A DNA stretch of 64,000 nt from Bacteroidota bacterium (lineage in GTDB: Bacteria; Bacteroidota; Bacteroidia; 2-12-FULL-35-15): positions 62,001 through 126,000 of the forward strand of contig JAOQAG010000017.1 of assembly GCA_025963715.1 (NCBI GenBank), read 5' to 3'. Below the pieces are notes generated by a model. It was not told the DNA's origin and searched no databases. It saw only the letters and a list, made by a program, of their open reading frames with translations. Of this stretch, positions 51,134-60,303 are shown one piece after another (within the stretch, counting starts at the first letter, position 1; the number at the start of each line of letters is the position of its first letter). Made by a program: the position numbers and the translations under genes.

Positions 51134-51757
51134 TTGCCAAAGATAGGTTTTTACCACTGATTTTACCACTAAGGTTTTTTACCACTAAGGCACTAAGAAC
51201 ACTAAGGAAGGGCACAAGCATTATTTTCTTTTAACTATCATAAACACAAAGTAACACGCTTCGCCTTATGTTCCCTTTGTGTCTTATGTGGTTCAAAACG
51301 GACTGGCATACGCGCACAGCAATATGCTTCGCCTTATGTTTCCTTTGTGTCTTATGTGGTTAAAATTTTTAGTTTTTGGCAAGTAGTTAAACACAAAGTA
51401 ACACGCTTCGCCTTATGTTCCCTTTGTGCCTTATGTGGTAGAAAGAAAATGAGATTCCGTAAGGAATCCACACATAGTAGCACCTGGAAAATTAAAATGT
51501 CACCAGGCAGAGCCTGGCGCCTACGTGTATTCCGTAAAAAATCCAGACACAGCAACACGCCTCGTCTTTTGATCCTTTTGTTTTCTTTTGTGGTTCAAAA
51601 ACGGGGAAGCATAACAATCCTCCTTTTTTCTAAGTACCCTTAGTGCCTTAGTGGTAAAATCCGCCTTAGCGTGGAACAACGTAAAGATTTATTTTGAGAT
51701 TACCGTTTTGATGATTATATTTGTAAAAAATGAAATAAAGTACATTAATAATTGATT
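51134..51757. repeat. 624-base gap of tandem and dispersed repeats
   Basis: Three copies of 'aacacgcttcgccttatgtt' + 'ccctttgtgtcttatgtgg' stand at 51253-51291, 51324-51359 and 51401-51438. 'taccactaaggcactaagaacactaagg' words lie at 51157-51210 and (reverse) 51622-51660. No credible gene; the short open frames simply read through the repeats. Confidence 0.8.
51693..51723 (+). promoter_or_regulatory. promoter TTTG - 19 - TATATTTG upstream of the coiled-coil gene
   Basis: TTTG (51693-51696) and TATATTTG (51716-51723) are separated by 19 bases, the best-spaced Bacteroidota-type promoter in the window; the ATG is 34 bases downstream. Confidence 0.7.
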
Positions 51758-52042
51758 ATGAACGATTTAACTCCAATAATTACCGATCTGAAAGGCAAAA
51801 TCGAAACGCTGGTAAAATTACACCAGCAATTAAAGCAGGACAATGATAAATTGTCAGCCGAAAATGCCGGATTATTGAAAACAGTGGAAGAGCAGAAGGC
51901 GACCATCGGATCATTGGAAAAAAACAACCAGGAATTAGTTCAGAACAAAAACGAAGAGCAGAACATTATAATTACAGATACGAAACTTAAAATTAACGAG
52001 CTTGTGCAGGAAATAGATGATTGCATTGCTCTTTTGAAGTAA
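51758..52042 (+). CDS. short coiled-coil protein, ZapB-like
   Basis: A 94-residue protein that is one continuous heptad coiled coil (LVKLHQQLKQDNDKLSAENAGLLKTVEEQ, split at the register) without membrane segments. It is directly followed by zapA. In proteobacteria, ZapB is a small coiled-coil partner of ZapA at the FtsZ ring, so a similar role is inferred from shape and position. ATG 51758 is preferred over TTG 51752. Confidence 0.78.
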   Translation: MNDLTPIITDLKGKIETLVKLHQQLKQDNDKLSAENAGLLKTVEEQKATIGSLEKNNQELVQNKNEEQNIIITDTKLKINELVQEIDDCIALLK

Positions 52043-52116
52043 AATTAACAGTTTAAAGTTTTCGGTTTTCAGTTTAGCTAAAGAAAACACGAAAACTAAA
52101 AACCCGAAACTATAAT

Positions 52117-52410
52117 ATGGCTGAGGTATCGTTAAAAATTGTCATTGCAGGCCGCACTTATCCGCTTACGATTAAGCAGGAGGATGAGGAAGCTGTAATA
52201 AATGCAGCGAAAATGATTAATGATAAAGTGAAAGAGTTTGAGGTCAATTATTCCGTTCGCGATAAGCAGGATTTGCTTGCTATGAGCGCACTTAACTTAT
52301 TGGCAACTCAACAAAACGCACCTAAAAAGCCGTCCGGGCAGGACGAGCTCAACCAGTTGGATCTATTTGTTTCAGACTACCTTCAAAAAGAGAACAATCC
52401 TACTACGTAG
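52117..52410 (+). CDS. zapA: cell division protein ZapA
   Basis: A 97-residue ZapA family protein: VSLKIVIAGRTYPLTIKQEDEEAV is the beta-alpha head, INDKVKEFEVNYSVRDKQDLLAMSALNLL the long helix. It bundles FtsZ filaments at midcell. It lies between the coiled-coil gene and rny, an order I associate with this phylum. Confidence 0.92.
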   Translation: MAEVSLKIVIAGRTYPLTIKQEDEEAVINAAKMINDKVKEFEVNYSVRDKQDLLAMSALNLLATQQNAPKKPSGQDELNQLDLFVSDYLQKENNPTT

Positions 52411-52549
52411 TTTACAGTTTTTTAACAATCCATTGTAAACAACATTTTCCTTCCGGCTGATCGCTTTGCATTCAAAAGCATAATTTGGCATTGTAAAAAC
52501 CAAATGTTGCTGAATTTTATATATATAATTTAAATTTTTCAAACCACTT

Positions 52550-54097
52550 ATGAGCACAAACATACTATTGATACTAGCGGCAGTTATAATCGGCATTGTC
52601 CTGGGAGCACTGATCGCCTATTTAATGATCAAAAAAGCAAACGAATCAAAAGCAACCAATATCCTGAAAGAAGCGGAAGCAGAGGCGGAAGTCATTAAAA
52701 AAGAAAAAATCCTGCAGGCAAAAGAAAAATTTCTTCAATTAAAAGCAGAACACGAAAAATCCATCAACGAAAAAAACAATGCGGTTCAAACGGCTGAAAA
52801 CCGTATCAAACAAAAAGAACAGACACTTTCCCAGAAACAGGAGCAGGTGCAACGCAAAGATGCCGAGCTGGATACCGTTCGCCAAAACTTAACACACCAA
52901 TTGGAAGTGGTAACGGCAAAACAACAGGAAGTGGAAAAATTCCACCGCAAGCAAGTGGAGCAGCTGGAAACATTGAGCGGTTTATCTGCCGAAGATGCAA
53001 AAGCACAATTGGTGGAAAGCTTAAAAGCAGAAGCAAAAACCGATGCACTTTCTCACATCAAGGACATTGTAGAAGAAGCAAAGATCAACGCCAACAAAGA
53101 AGCGAAAAAGATCGTGATCCAAACCATTCAGCGCGTTGCTACTGAACACGCGATTGAAAATTCCGTTTCCATTTTTAACATCGAGAACGACGAGATCAAA
53201 GGACGCATCATCGGTCGTGAAGGCCGTAACATCCGTGCGCTGGAAGCAGCAACGGGAATCGAGATCATTGTGGATGATACCCCGGAAGCAATCATCCTTT
53301 CCGGTTTTGATCCTGTAAGAAGAGAGATCGCGCGTTTATCGCTGCACCAATTGGTAACAGACGGCCGTATTCACCCTGCCCGCATCGAGGAAGTAGTGGA
53401 AAAAGTAAAAAAACAAATTGAAGAAGAGATCATCGAGATCGGAAAACGTACTACCATTGATTTAGGAATTCACGGATTACACCCGGAATTGATCCGCATG
53501 GTGGGCCGTATGAAATACCGTTCCTCTTACGGACAAAATTTATTGCAACACTCCCGTGAAGTTGCCAACCTGTGTGCTACAATGGCAGCGGAATTGGGCT
53601 TGAATGTGAAAATGGCAAAACGTGCCGGATTGTTACACGATATCGGTAAAGTGCCGGACGATCAGCCGGAAGTTCCACATGCTATTTTAGGAATGCAATT
53701 GGCAGAAAAATACAAGGAAAAACCGGAAGTTTGCAACGCTATCGGAGCCCATCACGATGAGATCGAAATGACGACATTATTGTCGCCGATCGTTCAGGTA
53801 TGTGATGCCATCAGCGGTGCGCGCCCTGGTGCCCGCCGCGAAGTTGTTGAACAATACATCAAGCGTTTGAAAGATCTGGAAGCATTGGCATTGTCGTATC
53901 CCGGCGTTGAAAAAACGTATGCGATCCAGGCGGGCCGTGAGTTGCGCGTGATCGTTTCCAGCGATAAAGTAACCGATAAAGATTCGGAAACATTATCCTT
54001 CGATATTTCACAACGCATCCAAACGGAAATGACGTATCCCGGACAGGTAAAAGTGACCGTGATCCGCGAAACACGTGCCGTAAATTATGCTAAATAG
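52550..54097 (+). CDS. rny: ribonuclease Y
   Basis: A 515-residue membrane-tethered endoribonuclease. The N-terminal membrane helix is at about 5-28, and an Ala/Glu/Lys/Gln-rich coiled coil runs from ~30 to ~150. A KH domain contains [17 protein letters not shown] (about 220-236), and the HD domain has H353-D354 in [10 protein letters not shown]. It starts decay of many mRNAs at the inner membrane. Length is normal for the family. Confidence 0.97.
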   Translation: MSTNILLILAAVIIGIVLGALIAYLMIKKANESKATNILKEAEAEAEVIKKEKILQAKEKFLQLKAEHEKSINEKNNAVQTAENRIKQKEQTLSQKQEQVQRKDAELDTVRQNLTHQLEVVTAKQQEVEKFHRKQVEQLETLSGLSAEDAKAQLVESLKAEAKTDALSHIKDIVEEAKINANKEAKKIVIQTIQRVATEHAIENSVSIFNIENDEIKGRIIGREGRNIRALEAATGIEIIVDDTPEAIILSGFDPVRREIARLSLHQLVTDGRIHPARIEEVVEKVKKQIEEEIIEIGKRTTIDLGIHGLHPELIRMVGRMKYRSSYGQNLLQHSREVANLCATMAAELGLNVKMAKRAGLLHDIGKVPDDQPEVPHAILGMQLAEKYKEKPEVCNAIGAHHDEIEMTTLLSPIVQVCDAISGARPGARREVVEQYIKRLKDLEALALSYPGVEKTYAIQAGRELRVIVSSDKVTDKDSETLSFDISQRIQTEMTYPGQVKVTVIRETRAVNYAK

Positions 54098-54165
54098 TCT
54101 GTAGTAATTAGTCGTTAGTGATTAGACTGTGTGCGATATAGTTTTTAGTATTTTAAAAAAGTATT

Positions 54166-55008
54166 TTGAGTAGAAATAGAATTGTAATAGAACCCGGCAC
54201 TGCCGACAGTAACTATTGGAAAGACCTCTGGAATTACCGGGGGCTTTTCTACTTTTTAGCCTGGCGTGATATTTTGGTTCGTTACAAACAAACCGTAATT
54301 GGTGTGTTGTGGAGCGTATTACGCCCTTTACTTACCGTGATGGTGATGGCATTCATCGGTTGGCTGTTCAATTCCGCCACACCGGATAATGTCCCGCGTT
54401 TGTTGCTGGTTTCCGCAGCTACATTGCCGTGGCAGTTTTTTTCCAATTCATTTAGCGATGCAAGTAATTCGCTTTTGGCAAATTCCAATTTATTGACAAA
54501 AGTGTATTTCCCGCGCCTGATAGTGCCTGCAAGTACTGTGATCGTTTGCCTGATCGATTTCGCCATTTCATTTGTGATCCTGATCGGCATCATGGTGTAT
54601 TACCAATACATGCCCGATCTCAAAATATTAATGCTGCCCTTGTTTTTATTGCTTGCGCTGATCACGTCCATCGGCACCGGCTTGTACATCGCAGCGCTTA
54701 ACGTAAAGTACCGCGATTTCCGCATCATTGTTCCCTTCATTGTACAATTCGGCTTGTATGTATCGCCCATTGCGTTCAGCAGCTCGCAAATCTACAACAG
54801 TGACCGCATTCCGCAATTTGCAAAATACCTGTACTCGATGAACCCGATGGTAAGCGTGATCGACGGTTTCCGCTGGAGTATTTTACGCGGTACCACACCG
54901 ATTTACATGCCCGGCTTTTTATTATCGGCGGGTATCAGCCTGCTTTTTTTAATCATTGGTGTACGGTATTTCCGTAAAATGGAAAAAACATTTGCCGATG
55001 TTATTTAA
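54166..55008 (+). CDS. wzm: ABC-2 type polysaccharide export permease (Wzm-like)
   Basis: A 280-residue membrane protein with about six membrane segments and the polysaccharide-exporter pattern FLAWRDILVRYKQTVIGVLWSVLRPLLTVMVM. The gene starts with TTG at 54166 (no earlier ATG in frame). It is followed 6 bases later by its ATPase. Together they would carry an undecaprenyl-linked O-polysaccharide or similar glycan across the inner membrane. Confidence 0.92.
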   Translation: MSRNRIVIEPGTADSNYWKDLWNYRGLFYFLAWRDILVRYKQTVIGVLWSVLRPLLTVMVMAFIGWLFNSATPDNVPRLLLVSAATLPWQFFSNSFSDASNSLLANSNLLTKVYFPRLIVPASTVIVCLIDFAISFVILIGIMVYYQYMPDLKILMLPLFLLLALITSIGTGLYIAALNVKYRDFRIIVPFIVQFGLYVSPIAFSSSQIYNSDRIPQFAKYLYSMNPMVSVIDGFRWSILRGTTPIYMPGFLLSAGISLLFLIIGVRYFRKMEKTFADVI

Positions 55009-55014
55009 ACAATC

Positions 55015-56289
55015 ATGAGCAACACGATCATAAAAGTTGAAAATCTAAGCAAAAGCTATATTCTGAAACATCAGAATACGGAGAATTATACCGCTTTGCG
55101 TGATGTGATCACTAATAAAGCAAAATCGATTTTCAATTCATCCGCAAAAACGCCTTCCGCTACAAGTGAGGAATTCTGGGCGTTGCGCGATCTTTCATTT
55201 GATGTGGAACAAGGCGATCGTGTGGGAATTATCGGGCGGAACGGAGCCGGAAAATCAACATTATTAAAGATCTTGAGCCGCATTGTAGCGCCTACAAAAG
55301 GCCGCATTACCATTGATGGCCGCGTAGCCAGCCTGTTGGAAGTGGGTACCGGTTTTCACCCCGAATTAAGCGGGCGCGAAAATATTTACCTGAACGGTTC
55401 CATTTTAGGAATGAACAAAGCAGAGATCACGCGTAAATTTGACGAGATTGTTACGTTTGCAGAAGTAGAGCGTTTTTTGGATACGCCTGTAAAAAGATAT
55501 TCCTCCGGAATGTACGTCCGCCTTGCCTTTGCAGTTGCAGCACATTTGGAGCCGGAGATCTTAATTGTGGACGAAGTGTTAGCCGTAGGCGATGCCGAAT
55601 TCCAGAAAAAATGTTTGGGGAAAATGCAGGATATTTCCGGTGAAGGCCGCACGGTTTTGTTTGTAAGCCATAACATGGCCGCTATTTCTTCGCTGTGCAA
55701 CAAAGCCATTGTTCTTGAAAAAGGAACGCTGTTTGAAAACGGTCCGACCGATAAAATTATTAACTCTTATTTACATCGCGGCGAGCGGAATACAGGCGAA
55801 ACCCGTGATGATTCGCCTGCAGCACCAAATGCAAAGCTAAAGATCAGAAGTGTAAAGGTTTTAAATGAGAATCGGAATTCGGTTTCGGAATTGAATAATG
55901 CGAACAAAGGATTTATTGAAATTGGCTTTGAAGTATTGCAGGAAGGCCGCGGTTACGACGTAAGTTTTGTGCTGAATCATGCACAATACGGACCTATTTT
56001 TACCAGTTGCCTGAAAGATGTGGACACCGAAAAAAACGATGGCCGCATTTGGAAAAAAGGAAATTACACGTTTGTGATTGAGTTACCAATGGACATGCTG
56101 CGCGAAGGCGATTACATGATGACGGTTGGCAGCGCCATCCCGAAAATGGAAGTGCTGGACCATTTTAAATACGAAACACAATTTTTTATTTTTGATTCAG
56201 TGAGTCCGGTTGCAAAAACCACGGAAGGCCGCGGTGGCGCCGTGCTACCGATATTGGGCTGGGAAGAACATAATTTCACAAACAGTTAA
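55015..56289 (+). CDS. wzt: ABC exporter ATPase with glycan-binding tail (Wzt-like)
   Basis: A 424-residue ATPase: Walker A GRNGAGKST (74-82), signature YSSGMYVRLAFA (162-173), Walker B EILIVDEVLAVGD (181-193) and H-loop SHN. Residues ~275-420 form an extra beta-sandwich domain of the Wzt C-terminal type, which in characterised O-antigen exporters binds the chain end of the glycan. This suggests the polymer is finished before export and checked by this domain. Confidence 0.93.
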   Translation: MSNTIIKVENLSKSYILKHQNTENYTALRDVITNKAKSIFNSSAKTPSATSEEFWALRDLSFDVEQGDRVGIIGRNGAGKSTLLKILSRIVAPTKGRITIDGRVASLLEVGTGFHPELSGRENIYLNGSILGMNKAEITRKFDEIVTFAEVERFLDTPVKRYSSGMYVRLAFAVAAHLEPEILIVDEVLAVGDAEFQKKCLGKMQDISGEGRTVLFVSHNMAAISSLCNKAIVLEKGTLFENGPTDKIINSYLHRGERNTGETRDDSPAAPNAKLKIRSVKVLNENRNSVSELNNANKGFIEIGFEVLQEGRGYDVSFVLNHAQYGPIFTSCLKDVDTEKNDGRIWKKGNYTFVIELPMDMLREGDYMMTVGSAIPKMEVLDHFKYETQFFIFDSVSPVAKTTEGRGGAVLPILGWEEHNFTNS

Positions 56290-56313
56290 ATCGCATTATA
56301 AAATCATATCTGC

Positions 56314-57525
56314 ATGGATTTGCTTCGATTGCCGGTTTCACTTTCAAGAAGAATTTTTAAACGCCTGGGTTACACGCTTTCCAAAGACGCGAAAACCATT
56401 ATTATTCAAAATTATTTTAATACATCTCACAAAAAAACTGCGCTGCTTTCCTACATCCGTTTTGTTTTTGAAAAAGGATACGTACACGATGAGCGCCATA
56501 CCAACCGTTACACCACGTTTATCATCGCGGAAGCGCTGAACAGGCTGGGTTACAATGTAGATATTATCAATTACAGCGATCATTTCAGCGGCGACATCAA
56601 TAAATATGACTTAGTATTTGGCTTGGGGAATTCATTGGAATACGCACTACAATTTCGCGAAAGCAAAAAAACAAAAGTGATTGCGTTTGGTACCGGCTGT
56701 AACCCGTTTTTTTCCAATGTGATCACGATCAACCGCATTGTGGATTTTTATAAACGCAGCAATAAATTATTACTTTCCTCATCGCGTTACATTAAGGAAG
56801 ATCAGCCGCTACAGCACGAAATAGCCGATTGGATCATTTTGCACGGCGGCACGTTTGCACGAACAACGTATCGTCCGGACAATATCAGCTCCATCCACGC
56901 GCCGGTTTTTATAAAAAAAGCGGTAATGCGTACGGATGAAGAATGGAAGACGGCGAAACAAAATTACATCTGGTTTGGCAGTGATGGCGCCATTCACAAA
57001 GGGTTGGATCTGGTGATCGAGGCATTTGCAAAAACACCGGATCGCCATTTATACATCTGCGGAAATTTAGACAGTGAAAAAGAATTTATGGATTATTACA
57101 ATCCTGTAATTAGCTCGCATCCGAATATTACCTACCAGGGATTTGTAAATCTTGATTCGGATCTGTTCCGGGAAATCATACGTAAATGCGCATTTGTGAT
57201 CTTTCCGAGCGCTTCGGAAGGCAATTCAGCCGGGGTAATCACGTGTATGGCCAATGGGGGAATGATCCCGGTGGTGACCAAAAATGCGGATGTGGATCTG
57301 AATGGTTTTGGTGTATTGATCAATGATTTTACAGTGGATGCCGTTTCGGATTCCATCAAACGATCGCAGGCATTATCGCTGGAAGAATTAAAAATGCACA
57401 GCGAAAAAATCATCGCGGAAACGCATCATCTGAATTCTTTCGATTTTTTTAAAACCGATTTTAAACAAAAGCTGGAAGAAGCTTTAAAAGCAATTTCTTG
57501 CTTTAAAGGCAATTCTTTGCTTTAA
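56314..57525 (+). CDS. glycosyltransferase, family 4-like
   Basis: A 403-residue GT-B-type protein. The C-terminal half has NYIWFGSDGAIHKGLDLVIEAF, GNLDSEKEF and FPSASEGNSAGVITCMANGGMIPVV, the nucleotide-sugar-binding pattern of GT4. The N-terminal half is less clear. Its last codons are built from a 19-bp tandem repeat (57481-57537) and read ALKAISCFKGNSLL, so the C-terminus is extended by slippage. Linkage unknown. Third gene of the cluster, 24 bases after wzt. Confidence 0.85.
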   Translation: MDLLRLPVSLSRRIFKRLGYTLSKDAKTIIIQNYFNTSHKKTALLSYIRFVFEKGYVHDERHTNRYTTFIIAEALNRLGYNVDIINYSDHFSGDINKYDLVFGLGNSLEYALQFRESKKTKVIAFGTGCNPFFSNVITINRIVDFYKRSNKLLLSSSRYIKEDQPLQHEIADWIILHGGTFARTTYRPDNISSIHAPVFIKKAVMRTDEEWKTAKQNYIWFGSDGAIHKGLDLVIEAFAKTPDRHLYICGNLDSEKEFMDYYNPVISSHPNITYQGFVNLDSDLFREIIRKCAFVIFPSASEGNSAGVITCMANGGMIPVVTKNADVDLNGFGVLINDFTVDAVSDSIKRSQALSLEELKMHSEKIIAETHHLNSFDFFKTDFKQKLEEALKAISCFKGNSLL

Positions 57526-57537
57526 AAGCAATTTCTT
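57481..57537 (+). repeat. three tandem 19-bp copies across a gene end
   Basis: gctttaaaagcaatttctt (57481-57499), a variant with two changes (57500-57518), then the first again (57519-57537). The array covers the last 14 codons and stop of the glycosyltransferase and reaches the next ATG at 57540. Because 19 is not a multiple of 3, the three copies are read in different frames. Confidence 0.95.
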
Positions 57538-57539
57538 AA

Positions 57540-58697
57540 ATGCTGAACAGTATAAAACGCATCCTTTTAAACGGTACCGGATTTGTTTTGAAAAAAATAG
57601 CTCTGGAACGGATCAACACTGCAAAAAGCAACAGGATTGTTCTGCTCAAGCCCGATGCAATTGGTGATTACATCATCGTACGGAATTTAATGAATTATTA
57701 CATTCAGCATCCTTCCAATAAAAACATGGAATTTTACCTCATCGCCAGCAGCAAGCTCAAAACGCTGATCGATGCGACAGACAAAGATCTATACAAAGAG
57801 ATCCTGTATTTAGATAACAGCATTACATCAAAATTCAAAAATCTCTACCGCTTTTATTTCCGGATTCACAGATTAAAAAGCAAACGGATCTTGTTCCCGG
57901 TTTATTCGCCAACGCATGAGATGGATGAGCTGGTGATGATGACGGGCGCGCCCGAAAAGCTTGGAATTAAAGGCGATTGGGTAAACAAGCCGGAAGGTAC
58001 ATCGCCGAAAGGAAAAGTTAAATACACATTATTAGTGGATGTGGATGCGATCCATGGATCGAAATTCAATCACGAATTTTCGAAAATGAAATTGTTTTTT
58101 GAAGCGGTTTTGGACGAAAAAATTCCGATTTCAAAACCTGCTTTGCCCGCAACAATTGTTAAAACAAAATTCAACAGGATCGTGATCTGCCCCGGTTCTG
58201 CAGGCGCTTACAAGATCTGGAGTCCTGAAAATTATGCCGCATTGGTTGATCTTTTAAAAGCGCAGCATCCGCAATTCAGCATTGATATTATTTGCGGTCC
58301 GGGGGAAGAATATCTGGGAGAAAAAATAAAAGCACAGACGGATAATTTCAAACAATTATTGAATGTAAAAAACATCAGTGTGTTGTGTGCTGAACTGGAA
58401 AAATGCGATCTCGTAATTTCCAACGATTCGGCGCCGATACACATTGCAGCAGCGCTGGATGTATATTCGGTGTGTATTTTCAACGGAAGCCGGTACGCAC
58501 GTTTTGTTCCTTATCCTGCTGAAATTACAGATAGATCATTGGCTGTTTTACCGCCGCAGGTGCAGGAAAAAATGGAGAATGGAAATCCGGAATACATGGA
58601 GTATCTTTACAGGAACTTAACGGGGGAAAACATCAATTCGATTGGTGTGGAAGAGGTTTTGAAAACAGTAAACAACGTTTTATTAAAAATTGCCTGA
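57540..58697 (+). CDS. glycosyltransferase family 9 (heptosyltransferase-like)
   Basis: A 385-residue GT9 protein: RIVLLKPDAIGDYIIVRNLM at the N-terminus, CPGSAGAYKIWSPENYAALVDLL, IICGPGEEYLG and DLVISNDSAPIHIAAALDVYSVCIFNGS, the ADP-heptose-binding type. It overlaps the next gene by one base (TGATG). Sugar and acceptor are unknown; heptosyl transfer to a lipid A-core or O-chain is the usual family role. Confidence 0.9.
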   Translation: MLNSIKRILLNGTGFVLKKIALERINTAKSNRIVLLKPDAIGDYIIVRNLMNYYIQHPSNKNMEFYLIASSKLKTLIDATDKDLYKEILYLDNSITSKFKNLYRFYFRIHRLKSKRILFPVYSPTHEMDELVMMTGAPEKLGIKGDWVNKPEGTSPKGKVKYTLLVDVDAIHGSKFNHEFSKMKLFFEAVLDEKIPISKPALPATIVKTKFNRIVICPGSAGAYKIWSPENYAALVDLLKAQHPQFSIDIICGPGEEYLGEKIKAQTDNFKQLLNVKNISVLCAELEKCDLVISNDSAPIHIAAALDVYSVCIFNGSRYARFVPYPAEITDRSLAVLPPQVQEKMENGNPEYMEYLYRNLTGENINSIGVEEVLKTVNNVLLKIA

Positions 58698-59458
58698 TGC
58701 CGAAAGTATCCATCATAACGATCAATTACAATGATGCCGCGGGTTTGGAAAAAACCATCCGCTCGGTGATCGCTCAGACATATACGGATCTGGAGTTTGT
58801 AGTGATCGATGGCGGTTCCACCGATGGCAGCGTGGATGTGATCAAAAAATACGCCGACAAGATCACATTTTGGGTTTCGGAAAAAGACAAGGGCATTTTT
58901 AACGCACAAAATAAAGGAATTGAAAAAGCCAGCGGAGAGTATTGTCTGTTCTTGAATTCCGGCGATTTTTTGGTAAATGAAAATGTACTGAAAAATGCAT
59001 TTTCCTATAACTATTCGACCGCCATTATTTACGGCGATATGCAGATTGATGTTGGGAACAACCAGATCGTACATGGAAAAATGCCGGAAAAGATCAGCTT
59101 TTACCAGATGTATTCAGATACGCTGTGGCACCCGGTTTCATTCATCAAACGCGAATTATTCACAAAATTCGGCAATTACGATGAAACATTCAAAATGGTA
59201 GCGGATTATGATTTTTTCTTTCGTGCCATTATCATGAATAACGTTTCCACACAGCACATTCCCCTTGAAATTTCCGTGTACAACGTAAACGGATTCAGTT
59301 CCAAGTCCGAATTTAAAAGCATCGAAAAAGCAGAACGGCTGGCGGTTTTGAATAAATATCTGCCACCGGCGATCGTTGCTTATTTAACGGAGAATATAAA
59401 GATTAAAGATGCAGGCAAAAAAACGATTTATCAACGCATTATCAACCGGTTAAAATAA
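58697..59458 (+). CDS. family 2 glycosyltransferase
   Basis: A 253-residue GT-A enzyme: VSIITINYNDAAGLEKTIRSV, VIDGGSTDGS, and LNSGDFL, where NSGD replaces the usual DxD as the metal motif, as in the WcaA-like group. No membrane segment. Overlaps both neighbours by one base (TGATG before, TAATG after), so translation is coupled. Confidence 0.9.
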   Translation: MPKVSIITINYNDAAGLEKTIRSVIAQTYTDLEFVVIDGGSTDGSVDVIKKYADKITFWVSEKDKGIFNAQNKGIEKASGEYCLFLNSGDFLVNENVLKNAFSYNYSTAIIYGDMQIDVGNNQIVHGKMPEKISFYQMYSDTLWHPVSFIKRELFTKFGNYDETFKMVADYDFFFRAIIMNNVSTQHIPLEISVYNVNGFSSKSEFKSIEKAERLAVLNKYLPPAIVAYLTENIKIKDAGKKTIYQRIINRLK

Positions 59459-60300
59459 TGGAAAACAACCTGCAGCCTGCCGTTTCAGTGATTGTACCGT
59501 GTTACAATTATGGCGCGTTTTTAAGCGAGTGCCTTGATAGTATTTTGGCACAGACTTTTACAAACTGGGAGTGTATCATTGCGGATAATTGTTCGACCGA
59601 CAATACAAAGGAAATTGCGGAAAAATACCTGCAGAAAGATCCCCGCTTTAAATACATTTATTGCGAGGTAAAAGGCGTTTCGGCGGCACGGAACAAAGCC
59701 ATTGCAAATAGCAGCGGAAAATACATTTTGCCGGTGGATGCGGATGACAGGATCGGGGCAGGTTATCTGCAAAAAGCCGTTCCGGTTTTAGAGGGAAAAA
59801 ACAATGTGAGGATTGTGTATTGCCAGGCGGAATTGTTCGGGCATGTTTCCGGAAAGTGGAATTTGCCGGAATATAACCTTGAAAAAATGCTGAAACAGAA
59901 TATTATTTTTTGTTCAGGTTTATACCGTCGCAGGGATTTTGATCAGGCAAAAGGCTATAACGAAGCATTTTTGCAGGGATTTGAGGATTGGGATTTTTGG
60001 CTGAGCTTGTTGGAAAATGGAGGAGATGTATACAGGATCAACGAGGTATTGTTTTATTACCGCATCCGTAAAACATCGCGGAACAACTCGCTGGATATGG
60101 AAAAGCAAAAAATATTGCGAAGGATGGTATATGAAAATCACAAACAATTATATGCGCGTTCATTGAACGTTAGCGATGTGATTTTTGAAAATTACCAGAA
60201 CGAAACCAGTTACAATTCCATTGCTGCATCCATGGATTACAGGATCGGGAAGCTGTTGCTAAGCCCGCTCCGCATGATAAAACGAATTTTTGGAAAATAA
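59458..60300 (+). CDS. family 2 glycosyltransferase
   Basis: A 280-residue GT-A enzyme: VSVIVPCYNYGAFLSECLDSIL, IADNCSTDNT, LPVDADDRIG (the DxD-type motif DADD) and GFEDWDFWLSLL, the typical ED-x-D acceptor loop. Basic C-terminus (MIKRIFGK). Translationally coupled to the previous gene and 3 bases before the next. Confidence 0.9.
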   Translation: MENNLQPAVSVIVPCYNYGAFLSECLDSILAQTFTNWECIIADNCSTDNTKEIAEKYLQKDPRFKYIYCEVKGVSAARNKAIANSSGKYILPVDADDRIGAGYLQKAVPVLEGKNNVRIVYCQAELFGHVSGKWNLPEYNLEKMLKQNIIFCSGLYRRRDFDQAKGYNEAFLQGFEDWDFWLSLLENGGDVYRINEVLFYYRIRKTSRNNSLDMEKQKILRRMVYENHKQLYARSLNVSDVIFENYQNETSYNSIAASMDYRIGKLLLSPLRMIKRIFGK

Positions 60301-60303
60301 AAA

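Noticed and set aside
51134-51169. longer N-terminus for the M23 peptidase
   Set aside because: The added codons read through the 'taccactaagg' dispersed repeat and precede a complete signal peptide.
52411-52549. 6S RNA gene after zapA
   Set aside because: The gap is only 139 bases and I see no long 6S-like bulged hairpin; the position next to zapA alone is not enough.
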